From Chroococcidiopsidaceae cyanobacterium CP_BM_ER_R8_30 (GTDB lineage: Bacteria > Cyanobacteriota > Cyanobacteriia > Cyanobacteriales > Chroococcidiopsidaceae): DNA of 64,000 nt. This document shows, one piece after another, positions 16,982-25,221 of the stretch. The notes beneath the pieces are model-generated. The model was not told the origin of the DNA, searched no databases, and saw nothing but the letters and a program-made list of their open reading frames with translations. A program made the translations under genes and the position numbers. Within the stretch, counting starts at the first letter, position 1. Every line of letters begins with the position of its first letter. Location: NCBI GenBank assembly GCA_019244235.1, contig JAFASY010000297.1, positions 1 to 64,000 on the forward strand. The letters are read 5' to 3'.

Positions 16982-17776
16982 ATGGCTAGCTCTCATTTAT
17001 CAGCTGGTCTAGCTGTATTGGCAGGATTGGTTACTGTTCTCTCACCCTGTGTTCTACCTATCCTGCCAGTTTTAGTAGGGCGATCGCTACAATCCCATCG
17101 CTATGGTCCCTTAGCTTTGGTAATCGGACTGATTGCAGGTTTTGCCACGATAGGTAGCTTGCTGGGAGTAACCGTTAGCTGGTTTGCTGGATTGGCTAGT
17201 GTTCTGCGGTATGTTGCGCTGGCGCTACTGTTACTGGTAGGCATAAACGCTATTTTCCCAAATAGTCGCTACCGATTGTTCAGCTTGCTCAAGGAAGTCG
17301 AGGCGGTTGGGACGAGGCTCCCTCGTCCCTTTATCCGCCGTGCCGGAGGCAGCTCCGGCAAAGCCTTAAGTCGTTTGCAGTTCGGATGGCTTAAAGAGCC
17401 AGCACGAGTTGGACTTATGGGGGAATACTGGCTAGGAACTCAACTTGGTTTACTTTGGACTCCCTGTGCAGGACCAGTTCTAGCCAGTATTCTGCTCCTG
17501 GCTGCTGTCAAGCATAATCCTGCAACAGCTTTTGGGCTTCTAATTTTCTATGGTTTGGGGGCAGCTTTTCCACTGCTTTTGATTGCCTATGGTGGTCGTT
17601 ATCTGAGCCAAAGTCTTTTAAAGTTGCGCTTCTACACGACTACAATTCAGAGAGTGGGTGGCGCAATCATTGTTATCACAGCAATTGCTATTCTTCTGGG
17701 TTGGGACGTACAGATACAGCTTTGGCTAGCTTTGCATGGTTCGTCCCTATTTGATAGCCTTGAGCAATACAAATAA
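16982..17776 (+). CDS. ccdA: Cytochrome c biogenesis protein CcdA-like (DsbD transmembrane domain)
   Basis: 264-aa membrane protein that passes reducing equivalents from cytosolic thioredoxin across the membrane. Six to seven hydrophobic helices are visible. The paired cysteines are in LSPCVLPILPVL (helix 1) and LLWTPCAGPVLAS (helix 4). Compared with the family, the loop after helix 3 contains an extra GC-rich stretch (GTRLPRPFIRRAGGSSG) encoded by two perfect hairpins, which looks like an in-frame palindromic insertion. The ORF survives. Coupled to the TlpA-like gene 4 bp upstream. Confidence 0.9.
   Translation: MASSHLSAGLAVLAGLVTVLSPCVLPILPVLVGRSLQSHRYGPLALVIGLIAGFATIGSLLGVTVSWFAGLASVLRYVALALLLLVGINAIFPNSRYRLFSLLKEVEAVGTRLPRPFIRRAGGSSGKALSRLQFGWLKEPARVGLMGEYWLGTQLGLLWTPCAGPVLASILLLAAVKHNPATAFGLLIFYGLGAAFPLLLIAYGGRYLSQSLLKLRFYTTTIQRVGGAIIVITAIAILLGWDVQIQLWLALHGSSLFDSLEQYK
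17309..17360. repeat. Twin hairpin element inside ccdA
   Basis: Two adjacent perfect inverted repeats: GGGACGAGG-CTC-CCTCGTCCC (17309-17329) and TGCCGGAG-GCAG-CTCCGGCA (17341-17360). They are GC-rich against their surroundings and lie in an expendable cytoplasmic loop of the protein. Confidence 0.75.
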
Positions 17777-17855
17777 AGGTTAACAGCCCTGAAGACTTTA
17801 TCAAGTCTTGTCAGCTAAATGGGAAGTACAATGTGCAGCAAAAGGCGTATGAACC

Positions 17856-18116
17856 ATGCCTAGTCTATATGACAGCGATTTTGTGCTATGGAGCGAGAAG
17901 ACAGCTAAAGCTTTGCGCGATCGCTCCTTTAACGATCTTGACTGGGACAATTTGATTGACGAGATAGAGCAATTGGGCAGGAACAATAAACATGCTCTAT
18001 CAAGCCAACTCAGGAGATTATTACACCATCTTTTGCAATGGGAATATCAACCCGATAAAACGAGAAGAATTCGCCCGCCCAGCAGCTCAAGCTCTTGGTC
18101 TCAACCAGGAGGATAA
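17856..18116 (+). pseudogene. DUF29 family protein, C-terminally truncated
   Basis: 86 codons. Residues 1-70 are a good DUF29 N-terminus (SLYDSDFVLWSEKTAKALRD, then LIDEIEQLGRNNKHALSSQL and LHHLLQWEYQPDK). DUF29 proteins are usually about 140-150 aa; here the sequence leaves the family after YQPDK and ends in a low-complexity RRIRPPSSSSSW. A second frame reads REEFARPAAQALGLNQEDK to a TAG at about 18125, so another gene's end may be fused on. Function of the family is unknown. Probably a remnant. Confidence 0.65.
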
Positions 18117-18368
18117 ACCCATCTAGTAGTTGAATCCTCATGGCGGACTCTATTGAAATACGAATTTGCTACTATTTCGGATAGAGAATATATTGAAGAT
18201 TAAGAGTTTAGTTTGAGTCTTGCCTGGACCAGGACAACATTTCCAATTCAAAATCCAATTGACTTAGTTATTCGTATATATATAAGACTCAGTTATTCTA
18301 AAGACGCTAATAAAGCTATAACTGGAATTAATTTGAGCGAATTTGCTCAAGCTAATCCTGAAAAACTT

Positions 18369-18953
18369 ATGGTTGATTCTGCCGATTCTAGCTCAAATGA
18401 TCTGCGATCACTAACTGATGCAGAACTGTATCGCGCTTTAAAAGCCAATCAACCTTCTGCTTTAGGTATTCTCTACGATCGCTATGCCAGTCTGGTTTAT
18501 AGACTGGCTCTCAGAATCTTAGCTAATCCCCAAGAAGCCGAAGACTTGACCCAAGAAATTTTTTTCGCTCTCTGGCGAAGTGGCACCTATAACCCGGATC
18601 GTGGTTCTTTAGGCAGCTTTTTAACCACCCTGACTCGTTCGCGAGCTATTGATAAATTACGTTCTCGTGGCACAAATCTCAAATTTCTCCAGCGGTGGAA
18701 TCAAATGACGACTACTGAAACTCCCCTGACACCTTTCGACATAGCTTCTCTAAATCAGCGTTCTCAGTATGTTCGTGATGCTTTGGCAACATTGCCGGAA
18801 AAGCAGCGACAGGTGCTAGAAATGGCATACTACGATGGACTTAGCCAATCAGAAATTGCAAAGCAGTTAGATACACCACTTGGGACAGTTAAGACTTGGG
18901 CTCGCCAAGGGTTATTGAGTTTGAGAAAAAATTTACAAGACTTTTTGTATTAA
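18369..18953 (+). CDS. ECF-type sigma factor (sigma-70 family)
   Basis: 194-aa group 4 sigma factor. Region 2 covers LGILYDRYASLVYRLALRI and AEDLTQEIFFALWR, with the -10-binding part at SLGSFLTTLTRSRAIDKL. Region 4 is LPEKQRQVLEMAYYDGLSQ and EIAKQLDTPLGTVKTWARQG, a helix-turn-helix. The frame is open back to TTG 18213, but the translated upstream part is unlike the family, so ATG 18369 (MVDSADSSS) is chosen. The next gene, 11 bp on, encodes its RskA-type anti-sigma factor, so activity is probably controlled by a signal at the membrane. Confidence 0.9.
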   Translation: MVDSADSSSNDLRSLTDAELYRALKANQPSALGILYDRYASLVYRLALRILANPQEAEDLTQEIFFALWRSGTYNPDRGSLGSFLTTLTRSRAIDKLRSRGTNLKFLQRWNQMTTTETPLTPFDIASLNQRSQYVRDALATLPEKQRQVLEMAYYDGLSQSEIAKQLDTPLGTVKTWARQGLLSLRKNLQDFLY

Positions 18954-18964
18954 TTCATCTCGCC

Positions 18965-19699
18965 ATGACTGAATCTCTATTTTCAGAAAGATTAGAAGAA
19001 TTGATGGCCGGTTATGTTCTTGGTAACTTAAGCCCTGAAGAGGCTGAGGAATTACGGCAACTCCTGACAGCACATCCTGAACTCAATACAGAGGTTTATC
19101 GTTTACAGGAAGTGCTAGAACTTATGCCTTACGCTCTACCAGAAGTAGAACTGCCATCACATCTACGTTCAGCTATTCTTGAAGTGGTCCATGGTCCAAT
19201 ACCACAGGCAATACCGAAGCGTTTTGCTTTGCCCTGGAGTAAGATAGCGGTCAGTTTTGCTACATTACTAGTTTTAATTCTAGGTTTAGATAACTATCGC
19301 CTGCGTCAACAGATGAGCTTTATCCAGGCTCAGGCAGCGAAGCAGAAAGATGTGATTGCGATGCTCGAAAATCCCACAACTCATTTAGTCTCTCTCAAAG
19401 GCATGGATAGTGCAGCTGCTGCCTCTGGAAGTGTGGTGATGACTCCAGGTGAACCCAAAGCTATTCTAATTCTACAGAATCTGCCTGTTCTACCTAAAGG
19501 TCAGTTTTATCAACTTTGGTCAGTTGTTGATGGAAAAAAGCTCCCTTCCGGACAATTTAATGCTAGCGCTCGAAACACAGTTTTAGTTAAACTTTCTATT
19601 CCTGATAGCTCTAAGTTAAAGGCATTAGTTGTTACTGTAGAAGAGTCTCCTGAGCCTAAAAGTCCATCTGGACCAATGGTAATGACAAGTACACTCTAG
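18965..19699 (+). CDS. RskA-type anti-sigma factor
   Basis: 244-aa single-pass membrane protein. The N-terminal 60 residues (LEELMAGYVLGNLSPEEAEE) form the sigma-binding anti-sigma domain, here without the zinc HxxxCxxC motif. One hydrophobic segment near residues 90-108 (IAVSFATLLVLILGLDNY) crosses the membrane. The C-terminal RskA domain (ILILQNLPVLPKGQFYQLW, then PSGPMVMTSTL) would sit outside the cytoplasm. The ORF extends upstream into the sigma gene, but ATG 18965 is the natural start. It inhibits the ECF sigma factor encoded just upstream; the releasing signal is unknown. Confidence 0.88.
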   Translation: MTESLFSERLEELMAGYVLGNLSPEEAEELRQLLTAHPELNTEVYRLQEVLELMPYALPEVELPSHLRSAILEVVHGPIPQAIPKRFALPWSKIAVSFATLLVLILGLDNYRLRQQMSFIQAQAAKQKDVIAMLENPTTHLVSLKGMDSAAAASGSVVMTPGEPKAILILQNLPVLPKGQFYQLWSVVDGKKLPSGQFNASARNTVLVKLSIPDSSKLKALVVTVEESPEPKSPSGPMVMTSTL

Positions 19700-19721
19700 G
19701 TAAGGCGACTGAGATCAATCT

Positions 19722-20339
19722 ATGGCTTATAGTGACTTTACTTTGGCTAAGGTACGAGAGGTGTTTGGATTAAGTACCAAAGAAAATCGCAGTTTGTTTG
19801 CAGATGTTGCTGGTATTCAGCCTTCGGATCTCTTAAGGCAGACTCTTGAAGAAAATCTGCCTTTGGCGATCGCTATCAATAGTGAGAAAGCTCGCTCTGA
19901 GTTTATCATTGCGCCTATTTTGTCTGAAGTGAGACGGCAATTATGTTATGAAGTGAGTCTGTTTTCAGGCACGGAGTTTAATGTTGATGCCAACCAAGGA
20001 CTGACGGGATTCTGTGATTTTATTCTCAGCCGCAGTCCAGAGCAGTATTTCATCAGTGTTCCAGTTGTAACTATAATTGAAGCAAAGAACGAAAACATCA
20101 TTGCCGGATTGGGGCAGTGTGTTGCTGCAATGGTTGCGGCTCAGCTATTTAATCAGAAGGCAGGAAATTATATTGAAAGCATCTACGGTTGTGTAACAAC
20201 TGGAACAGCTTGGAAGTTTCTAATTTTGCAGGAGAAAATTGTTTCAATTGATTCAATTGAGTATTATGTTAAAGAGGTGGATAAAATTTTAGGAATTCTC
20301 CTCCAACCGTTTCAACTCTCTGCGTTAAGAGTAATATAG
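19722..20339 (+). CDS. Hypothetical protein, PD-(D/E)XK nuclease-like
   Basis: 205-aa soluble protein. The middle contains GLTGFCDFILSRSP, then VTIIEAKNENIIAGLGQCVA. The Asp in FCDF followed about 25 residues later by E-A-K is the pattern of the PD-(D/E)XK nuclease core, and the following helix with a Gln (GLGQC) is also typical. This is a motif-level inference; no target or system partner is evident. It starts 22 bp after the anti-sigma gene but has a different character. Related proteins are common single genes in cyanobacteria. Confidence 0.6.
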   Translation: MAYSDFTLAKVREVFGLSTKENRSLFADVAGIQPSDLLRQTLEENLPLAIAINSEKARSEFIIAPILSEVRRQLCYEVSLFSGTEFNVDANQGLTGFCDFILSRSPEQYFISVPVVTIIEAKNENIIAGLGQCVAAMVAAQLFNQKAGNYIESIYGCVTTGTAWKFLILQEKIVSIDSIEYYVKEVDKILGILLQPFQLSALRVI

Positions 20340-20493
20340 CACTCCCAAATGAGCCGTAAAAATCTCTTCTTTCCTTGGCTCAGGAGCGTCTCTGCGGTTC
20401 GTAAAAAAAGATAGTTTTCACAACCCATAAAGGACTACTATGGATGAATTCAACTAATTTCGTAGTTCCTACAGGAAAATTTTAATACCAATA

Positions 20494-21033
20494 ATGACTG
20501 CTGAAACTAACATTCCCTCTCTGTCTAGCCTAGAATATATCTCCTACATTGATGCTAATGGTCAACTACCTGAGCAGTTTCAGGCGAAAGTTGGAGTTTA
20601 CGCAATTTTCGATCGACAACAAGTATTGCAATACGTAGGTTATTCCCGTGATGTCGATCTCAGTCTCAAACAGCATCTCGTGCGTCAGCCCCAACTCTGC
20701 TATTGGTTGAAAGTCCAAACCATCGATCGTCCCAGCCGCACCATCTTAGAAAACATTCAGCAAGCTTGGATCGCAGAGAATGGGGCGCTACCAGCAGGTA
20801 ATGGAATTGAGGAAGCAAAATGGACTCAGCCGATTGATGCCAAAGTCGCGATGACTGTTGATGAGCAAACCCACTTGACAGCGAGTGATGAGCTGACACA
20901 AGCAAAACTGTTAAAGGATGTAGCTCGACGAGTTGAGGGACAAATCTCATCCCAGTTAGAATCTCGTGGGGTAAAAATGCAACTCCGCTTCAATCCCAAG
21001 CTCAAAGAAAAAGGCTTACTGGACTTAAAGTAA
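20494..21033 (+). CDS. GIY-YIG nuclease family protein
   Basis: 179 aa. Residues about 32-60 carry the GIY-YIG signature in the form VGVYAIFDRQQVLQYVGYSR, followed by the Arg and helix expected of the fold. The remainder (about 100-179) is a charged, cyanobacteria-type extension ending MQLRFNPKLKEKGLLDL. The family includes UvrC, homing and repair nucleases; this single-domain version has no assigned substrate. It is a stand-alone gene in the nuclease-rich stretch 19.7-28 kb. Confidence 0.82.
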   Translation: MTAETNIPSLSSLEYISYIDANGQLPEQFQAKVGVYAIFDRQQVLQYVGYSRDVDLSLKQHLVRQPQLCYWLKVQTIDRPSRTILENIQQAWIAENGALPAGNGIEEAKWTQPIDAKVAMTVDEQTHLTASDELTQAKLLKDVARRVEGQISSQLESRGVKMQLRFNPKLKEKGLLDLK

Positions 21034-21115
21034 GCTAGCTCGACCCAAAGGTAGCGGTGCGATGTAGCAAGCTAGCTGTGTTGACGTTTGTATTTACATT
21101 TGTCATACTTAATTT

Positions 21116-21418
21116 ATGCGGGTCACTGGCTTCGTATGGGACAAAGGGAATCAAACGAAGTGCGAAAAGCATGGGGTGACCAGAGAAGAGATCGAAGCTC
21201 TTTTCCAACGTCCCGTCTGGGTAGCACCCGATGTGAAGCACTCTTCGACTGAGGAGCGGTTTCTTGCTGTAGGTCGAGGGGCGAACCGAAGACCGATGTT
21301 CGTTGTCTTCACGCTCCGGCAAGAGGGGGAAGAGCTTTTGCTACGTCCTATCAGCGCCCGTTACATGCACGAAAAGGAGGTAAAGCGGTATGCCGAAGCG
21401 TTTACCGAGGATGAATAA
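21116..21418 (+). CDS. brnT: BrnT-type toxin
   Basis: 100-aa RelE-fold ribonuclease toxin of the BrnT/BrnA type II system. It has the family opening FVWDKGNQTKCEKHGVTREE (W-D-x-x-K, then N/K and KHGV), IEALFQRPVW, and RPISARYMHEKEVKRY, which provides the catalytic Arg/His/Tyr region. Length typical. Its end overlaps the antitoxin gene by 29 bp, with the antitoxin's GGAGG ribosome site inside brnT. Toxicity is inferred from family knowledge. Confidence 0.88.
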   Translation: MRVTGFVWDKGNQTKCEKHGVTREEIEALFQRPVWVAPDVKHSSTEERFLAVGRGANRRPMFVVFTLRQEGEELLLRPISARYMHEKEVKRYAEAFTEDE

Positions 21419-21644
21419 CGACGAGGAGGCAGAGGCACTCCTTAAAAATGATCTCTCTGACTATCTTGACCCTACGAACTTCTCTCTCGTCTCGTTCGAG
21501 TTCGAGCCGAAGGATACAAGTATCAGTATTCGAATGTCCAGTACCCTCTTACACACCGTCAAAGAGGCGGCAAAGCGGCGTGGTATGAGTTATCAACGGT
21601 ACATCCGAGAAGCAGTCGAGCGATCACTCCATGAGCGGCAATGA
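21390..21644 (+). CDS. brnA: BrnA-like/ribbon-helix-helix antitoxin
   Basis: 84-aa antitoxin partner of BrnT. The C-terminal half (KDTSISIRMSSTLLHTVKEA, then AKRRGMSYQRYIREAVERSL) is a ribbon-helix-helix DNA-binding fold; the N-terminal acidic half would wrap the toxin. It overlaps brnT by 29 bp and has a strong ribosome site (AAGGAGG, about 9 bp before ATG 21390). Such antitoxins normally repress their own promoter upstream of brnT. Confidence 0.85.
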   Translation: MPKRLPRMNNDEEAEALLKNDLSDYLDPTNFSLVSFEFEPKDTSISIRMSSTLLHTVKEAAKRRGMSYQRYIREAVERSLHERQ

Positions 21645-21658
21645 TAGGTCTACCCCAG

Positions 21659-23263
21659 CTACCAAGCCAGTGCTAACCCATCAGCACGAGGCTCTGAAGC
21701 TGCTACCAAAACACCCTCTTGACGGCGGATTACTTGACCTTTGCCAAATTGTCCTCCCTCTGGACTTATCTGAACATTGTGACCCAGCTCGGTGAGTGCT
21801 AACGCAACTGATTGTGGTACCGTTTGCTCTAGTAGTACAGTGTTACCAGCGATACACTGCCATCGGGGTGCATCAAGAGCAGCCTGGGGATTCATCCCAT
21901 AATCAGTTTGATTCACAACTACTTGAAGATGTCCTTGAGGCTGCATTGGTCCCCCCATAACGCCAAACGGGCCTATGGGTTGACCACCCTGAGTCAGAAA
22001 ACCAGGGATAATTGTGTGGAAAGGACGCTTCCCTGGTCCCATCTGGTTAGGGTGTCCCTCTTCCAATGTGAAACCATAACCGCGATTGTGCAGTGCAATA
22101 CCTGTACCTGGTACCAGAAGCCCGCTGCCAAAGCCCATGTAGTTAGATTGAATAAAGGAAACCATCAGTTCTTGATCAGCTGCTGCTAAGTAGACAGTTC
22201 CCCCCTTTGGTAAACCAGGCTGAGCTAGAGGCATAGCAGTTTCACCAATCAACTGCCGTCGCACAGCGGCATAGGCTTTGTCTAAAAATAACGCATCAGG
22301 CATCTCTGAAAAACGGGAATCGCAGATGTACCTGCGAGCGTCTGCAAAGGCAAGCTTCATTGCCTCAATCTGGAGGTGATAACTCTCGGCTGATTCCCGT
22401 GGATACTTAGCCAGATCGAAGCCTTCGAGGATATTCAACGCAATCAGAGCTGCAATACCTTGAGTATTGGGAGGCAGTTCCCAAACCGTAGTCTGACGAT
22501 AGTTTGTCGCAATCGGCTCCACACAGTCTGCCTCATGTGACGCCAAATCAGCTACAGTTAACATGCCACCAGTTGCCGCAGCAAAGTTAGCTAATTGTTC
22601 AGCTAGCTGACCTCGGTAAAAACTCTCAACCCCTTCTTGAGCGATTGCTCGTAGAGTTTTAGCATGACCCTCACTTCGCCAGACTTCTCCAGCTACTGGT
22701 GCCCGCTCGTATGGAAAAAAAACCTCCTTAAAAGGCTGAAACTCCGAACCTGCAAGGGGGAGATACACTGACTCAGCTCGCTTCCAAGCTTGAGCCGTTA
22801 CTGGTGACACCGGGAAACCATCAGCAGCGTACCGAATTGCTGGTTCAAACAATTGCTCAAACGGCAACTGTCCCCATCGTTCCCACAAACGGTGCCAAGC
22901 AGAAACAGCTCCTGGCACAGTCACCGTCAGCCAGCCAGTCAACGGCAATTGCTCATACCCTGCCAACTGCTCCGACGTCAAACCCTGGGCACTTCTACCA
23001 GAGCCATTCAGCCCGTGCAACTTCCCATCCCATATCAAAGCAAAAGCATCTGAGCCAATGCCATTCATAGTAGGTTCCACTACCGTCAGAGCAATCGCCA
23101 TAGCCAGGGCAGCATCCACAGCATTTCCCCCAGCCCACAACATCTCCATCCCCGCCAAAGTCGCCAAAGGTTGGCTCGTCGCCACCGCCCCGCGCTGCCC
23201 CATCACCACTCGTCGGGCACTAGAGTAGGGATAACTCGTCAAAAAATCCTCACGCAGCATCAA
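21659..23263 (-). CDS. Gamma-glutamyltransferase family protein (YwrD-like)
   Basis: 534-aa Ntn-hydrolase precursor, made as one chain and cut into two subunits. The N-terminal part starts at QRGAVATSQPLATLAGMEML with AGGNAVDAALAMAIAL and VVEPTMNGIGSDAF. The cleavage site and nucleophile Thr are in KGGTVYLAAADQE, followed by VSFIQSNYMGFGSG. GAMMS-like substrate loops are replaced by GVMGGPMQPQGH, as in the YwrD branch. No signal peptide, so probably cytoplasmic. It may act on glutathione or another gamma-glutamyl compound or amide; the branch is poorly characterised. Confidence 0.9.
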   Translation of the reverse strand: MMLREDFLTSYPYSSARRVVMGQRGAVATSQPLATLAGMEMLWAGGNAVDAALAMAIALTVVEPTMNGIGSDAFALIWDGKLHGLNGSGRSAQGLTSEQLAGYEQLPLTGWLTVTVPGAVSAWHRLWERWGQLPFEQLFEPAIRYAADGFPVSPVTAQAWKRAESVYLPLAGSEFQPFKEVFFPYERAPVAGEVWRSEGHAKTLRAIAQEGVESFYRGQLAEQLANFAAATGGMLTVADLASHEADCVEPIATNYRQTTVWELPPNTQGIAALIALNILEGFDLAKYPRESAESYHLQIEAMKLAFADARRYICDSRFSEMPDALFLDKAYAAVRRQLIGETAMPLAQPGLPKGGTVYLAAADQELMVSFIQSNYMGFGSGLLVPGTGIALHNRGYGFTLEEGHPNQMGPGKRPFHTIIPGFLTQGGQPIGPFGVMGGPMQPQGHLQVVVNQTDYGMNPQAALDAPRWQCIAGNTVLLEQTVPQSVALALTELGHNVQISPEGGQFGKGQVIRRQEGVLVAASEPRADGLALAW

Positions 23264-23331
23264 CCCTTCAAAACTAAATTACTGCCCAGTCTACTAGATC
23301 TAAAATGATTAGCAACAGAAAATAGCTCTCC

Positions 23332-23405
23332 TCTTGGCGCTCTTGGCGTCTAACGCCTGCGGCTAACGGCTTCGCCTTCGCTGCGCTGGCGCTGCGCTAA
23401 GGCGG
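23332..23405. repeat. GC-rich short-repeat intergenic sequence
   Basis: Contains CTTGGCGCTCTTGGCGTC and nested GGCG/CTGCGCT repeats (CGCTGCGCTGGCGCTGCGCT), unlike the flanking AT-richer DNA. It resembles the short tandem or palindromic repeats spread through intergenic DNA in many cyanobacteria. No coding role is visible. Confidence 0.45.
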
Positions 23406-23425
23406 TTCAAACCTCCCTCAACACC

Positions 23426-24550
23426 ATGCCCCCCATCCCAGAAACAACAATAGGCGTAGCAGTAGCAGGAACCGGATTTGGTCAGAAAGTCCACATCCCC
23501 GGCATCCTCGCCCATCCCCGCACCCAACTCGTCGCCGTTTACCACCGAGACATAGAACAAGCCAGCGTGATCGCCTCAACTCACAACATTCCCTACGCCT
23601 GTGACACCATTGCCGATCTCGTAGCCCTACCCGAAGTACAAGCAGTCAGCATCTCAACCCCACCATTTCTACACTACGAAATGGCAAAGACAGTCCTGCA
23701 AGCCCAAAAGCACCTATTACTAGAAAAACCCACAACCCTCTGCGCTACTGAGGCAAGAGAACTTTACCAGCTAGCATTAGCAAATGGAGTCATCGCCACA
23801 CTAGACTTCGAGTTTCGCTTCATCCCCGCATGGCAGCATTTAGCAGAACTTCTCTGTGAGGGGTATGTTGGGCAGAAGCGCCTCATTAGAGTTGATTGGT
23901 TAGTCTCAAGCCGCGCCGATGCCTCACGTCCTTGGAACTGGTATTCCAGAAAAGATCGAGGTGGGGGCGCACTAGGAGCCCTAGGTTCCCATGCCTTCGA
24001 CTATATCAATTGGCTATTTGGACCAGTGCGGCGTTTATGCGCTCGTTTAAGCACTGCCATTCCCACACGCCCCGATCCAGCCACAGGCGAAATGAAACCT
24101 GTAGATGCAGATGACACCTGTCTGCTGATGTTAGAGCTAGCAGATGGAACACCCTGCCAGGTTAGCATCAGTGCTGCCGTCCATGCCCCTCGTCCACATT
24201 GGCTAGAAGTTTATGGCGATCGCGGCACATTAGTTTTAGGCAGTCATAATCAGAAAGATTACGTACATGGCTTTCACCTATGGGCAGCACCATCTGGTCA
24301 ACCCTTGACTGAGGTAGAGATTCCTATACATCTAGCATTTCCTCAAACTTACACGGATGGTCGGGTTGCCCCATTTATTAGAGTTGTAGATCAATGGGTG
24401 CGAGGCATTGACCGAGGAGAAGCACTGACTCCCTCTCTGAAGGAGGGGGTTTATTCTCAATTATTAATGGATCTTGCCCAAGCCTCCCACGAACAGGGTA
24501 ACTGGATTGATGTCCCAGAATTAGATATGTTTCTCACCGAAAATTCATGA
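23426..24550 (+). CDS. Gfo/Idh/MocA family oxidoreductase
   Basis: 374-aa NAD(P)-dependent sugar-type dehydrogenase. The Rossmann half starts with GVAVAGTGFGQKVHIPGIL (GxGxxG) and holds the EKP motif in HLLLEKPTTLC with the active-site Lys. The C-terminal alpha/beta domain begins at about 125 and includes GGGALGALGSHAFDYINWLF with the conserved His. Substrate unknown. Bases from about 23925 to 24549 are repeated almost exactly at 25222-25846, so the C-terminal two-thirds exist twice. Confidence 0.92.
   Translation: MPPIPETTIGVAVAGTGFGQKVHIPGILAHPRTQLVAVYHRDIEQASVIASTHNIPYACDTIADLVALPEVQAVSISTPPFLHYEMAKTVLQAQKHLLLEKPTTLCATEARELYQLALANGVIATLDFEFRFIPAWQHLAELLCEGYVGQKRLIRVDWLVSSRADASRPWNWYSRKDRGGGALGALGSHAFDYINWLFGPVRRLCARLSTAIPTRPDPATGEMKPVDADDTCLLMLELADGTPCQVSISAAVHAPRPHWLEVYGDRGTLVLGSHNQKDYVHGFHLWAAPSGQPLTEVEIPIHLAFPQTYTDGRVAPFIRVVDQWVRGIDRGEALTPSLKEGVYSQLLMDLAQASHEQGNWIDVPELDMFLTENS
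23925..24549. repeat. Long direct repeat, copy 1 (inside the oxidoreductase gene)
   Basis: About 620 bp nearly identical to 25222-25846, with scattered single-base differences. It covers the last ~207 codons of the Gfo/Idh/MocA gene. Together the copies bracket the DUF6883-DUF4926 genes. Confidence 0.9.
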
Positions 24551-24643
24551 ATCCTAGTGGTACATTCATCCTTCGCTTAAACACGCAATTGCCATAATTG
24601 AATAAAGCCCTCTCATTTCTCCTGTAGGGAGTCCAAATTAGTG

Positions 24644-24874
24644 TTATGTACCTACTAACTGGCTTCCATTTGGCTCAAAATGTAAAACGATGAGTTGTTG
24701 CATCTTGAGGGGCAACATTGCATAGGTCCGCCCCTGCTCATCGCTAAATTCAATCAGAAAAGCATCTAGAGCCAGTTGTTCAACAACAGTACCAACCTGA
24801 CCCCGAACCAAGCCTTGTTCGGGAAGGTCTTCAGTCAATGCCACGATATCTAGTAGGTGAATCGTGTTATTCAT
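24644..24874 (-). CDS. DUF4926 protein
   Basis: 76-aa small beta-barrel-like protein: LLDIVALTEDLPEQGLVRGQ, VGTVVEQL, FLIEFSDEQGRTYAMLPLK, the DUF4926 pattern (an SH3-like fold is suspected for the family). The start is ATG 24874 with a strong GGGAGGAG ribosome site; the open frame upstream to 24946 is not used. It lies 14 bp downstream of the DUF6883 gene on the same strand. These two families recur side by side in cyanobacteria, which suggests a toxin-antitoxin or paired role; this is inference. Confidence 0.85.
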   Translation of the reverse strand: MNNTIHLLDIVALTEDLPEQGLVRGQVGTVVEQLALDAFLIEFSDEQGRTYAMLPLKMQQLIVLHFEPNGSQLVGT

Positions 24875-24888
24875 ATGAACTCCTCCCT

Positions 24889-25221
24889 TTACAGAACATA
24901 GCAACTTGTCAATCGCGGAAAATCTTCTCCTATGCGGACGATCCAACTACTACGGACTATCGCCTGTCCCGCTGGTCCACTCATGGGAAAGTCTAACACG
25001 TACAACTGACCAAACTCGGTTAACTCAGTAGGTGTTGCTTCATAGCGAGAAGCAGCAATCAGTAAGGCATCTCGGAGAGTCTCTGCATCAGAAGCTGTTA
25101 ACCCAAGGGCAGCAGCAAAGACACGAGCCTTATTCTGACCACGTTTATGAGTCGTGTTCAGACAGTAATCCCGTAATTTAGCCAGATTAACGAAGGCGCG
25201 ATCAGAATTTGGTAGCCTCAT
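24889..25221 (-). CDS. DUF6883 protein
   Basis: 110-aa soluble protein that opens MRLPNSDRAFVNLAKLRDYC, with HKRGQNKARVFAAALGLTAS and a C-terminal strand (QAIVRSSWIVRIGEDFPRL). The pattern N-x-x-H-x-x-G-x-x-K-A-R-x-F is typical of the family, whose role is unknown. The ATG at 25221 is exactly next to the edge of the duplicated oxidoreductase sequence at 25222, so its native promoter, if it had one, has been replaced. It forms a pair with the DUF4926 gene. Confidence 0.82.
   Translation of the reverse strand: MRLPNSDRAFVNLAKLRDYCLNTTHKRGQNKARVFAAALGLTASDAETLRDALLIAASRYEATPTELTEFGQLYVLDFPMSGPAGQAIVRSSWIVRIGEDFPRLTSCYVL

Noticed and set aside
22804-23070. Gln/Ser-rich ORFs antisense to gamma-glutamyltransferase
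   Set aside because: Low-complexity translation of the complementary strand of a well-supported gene.
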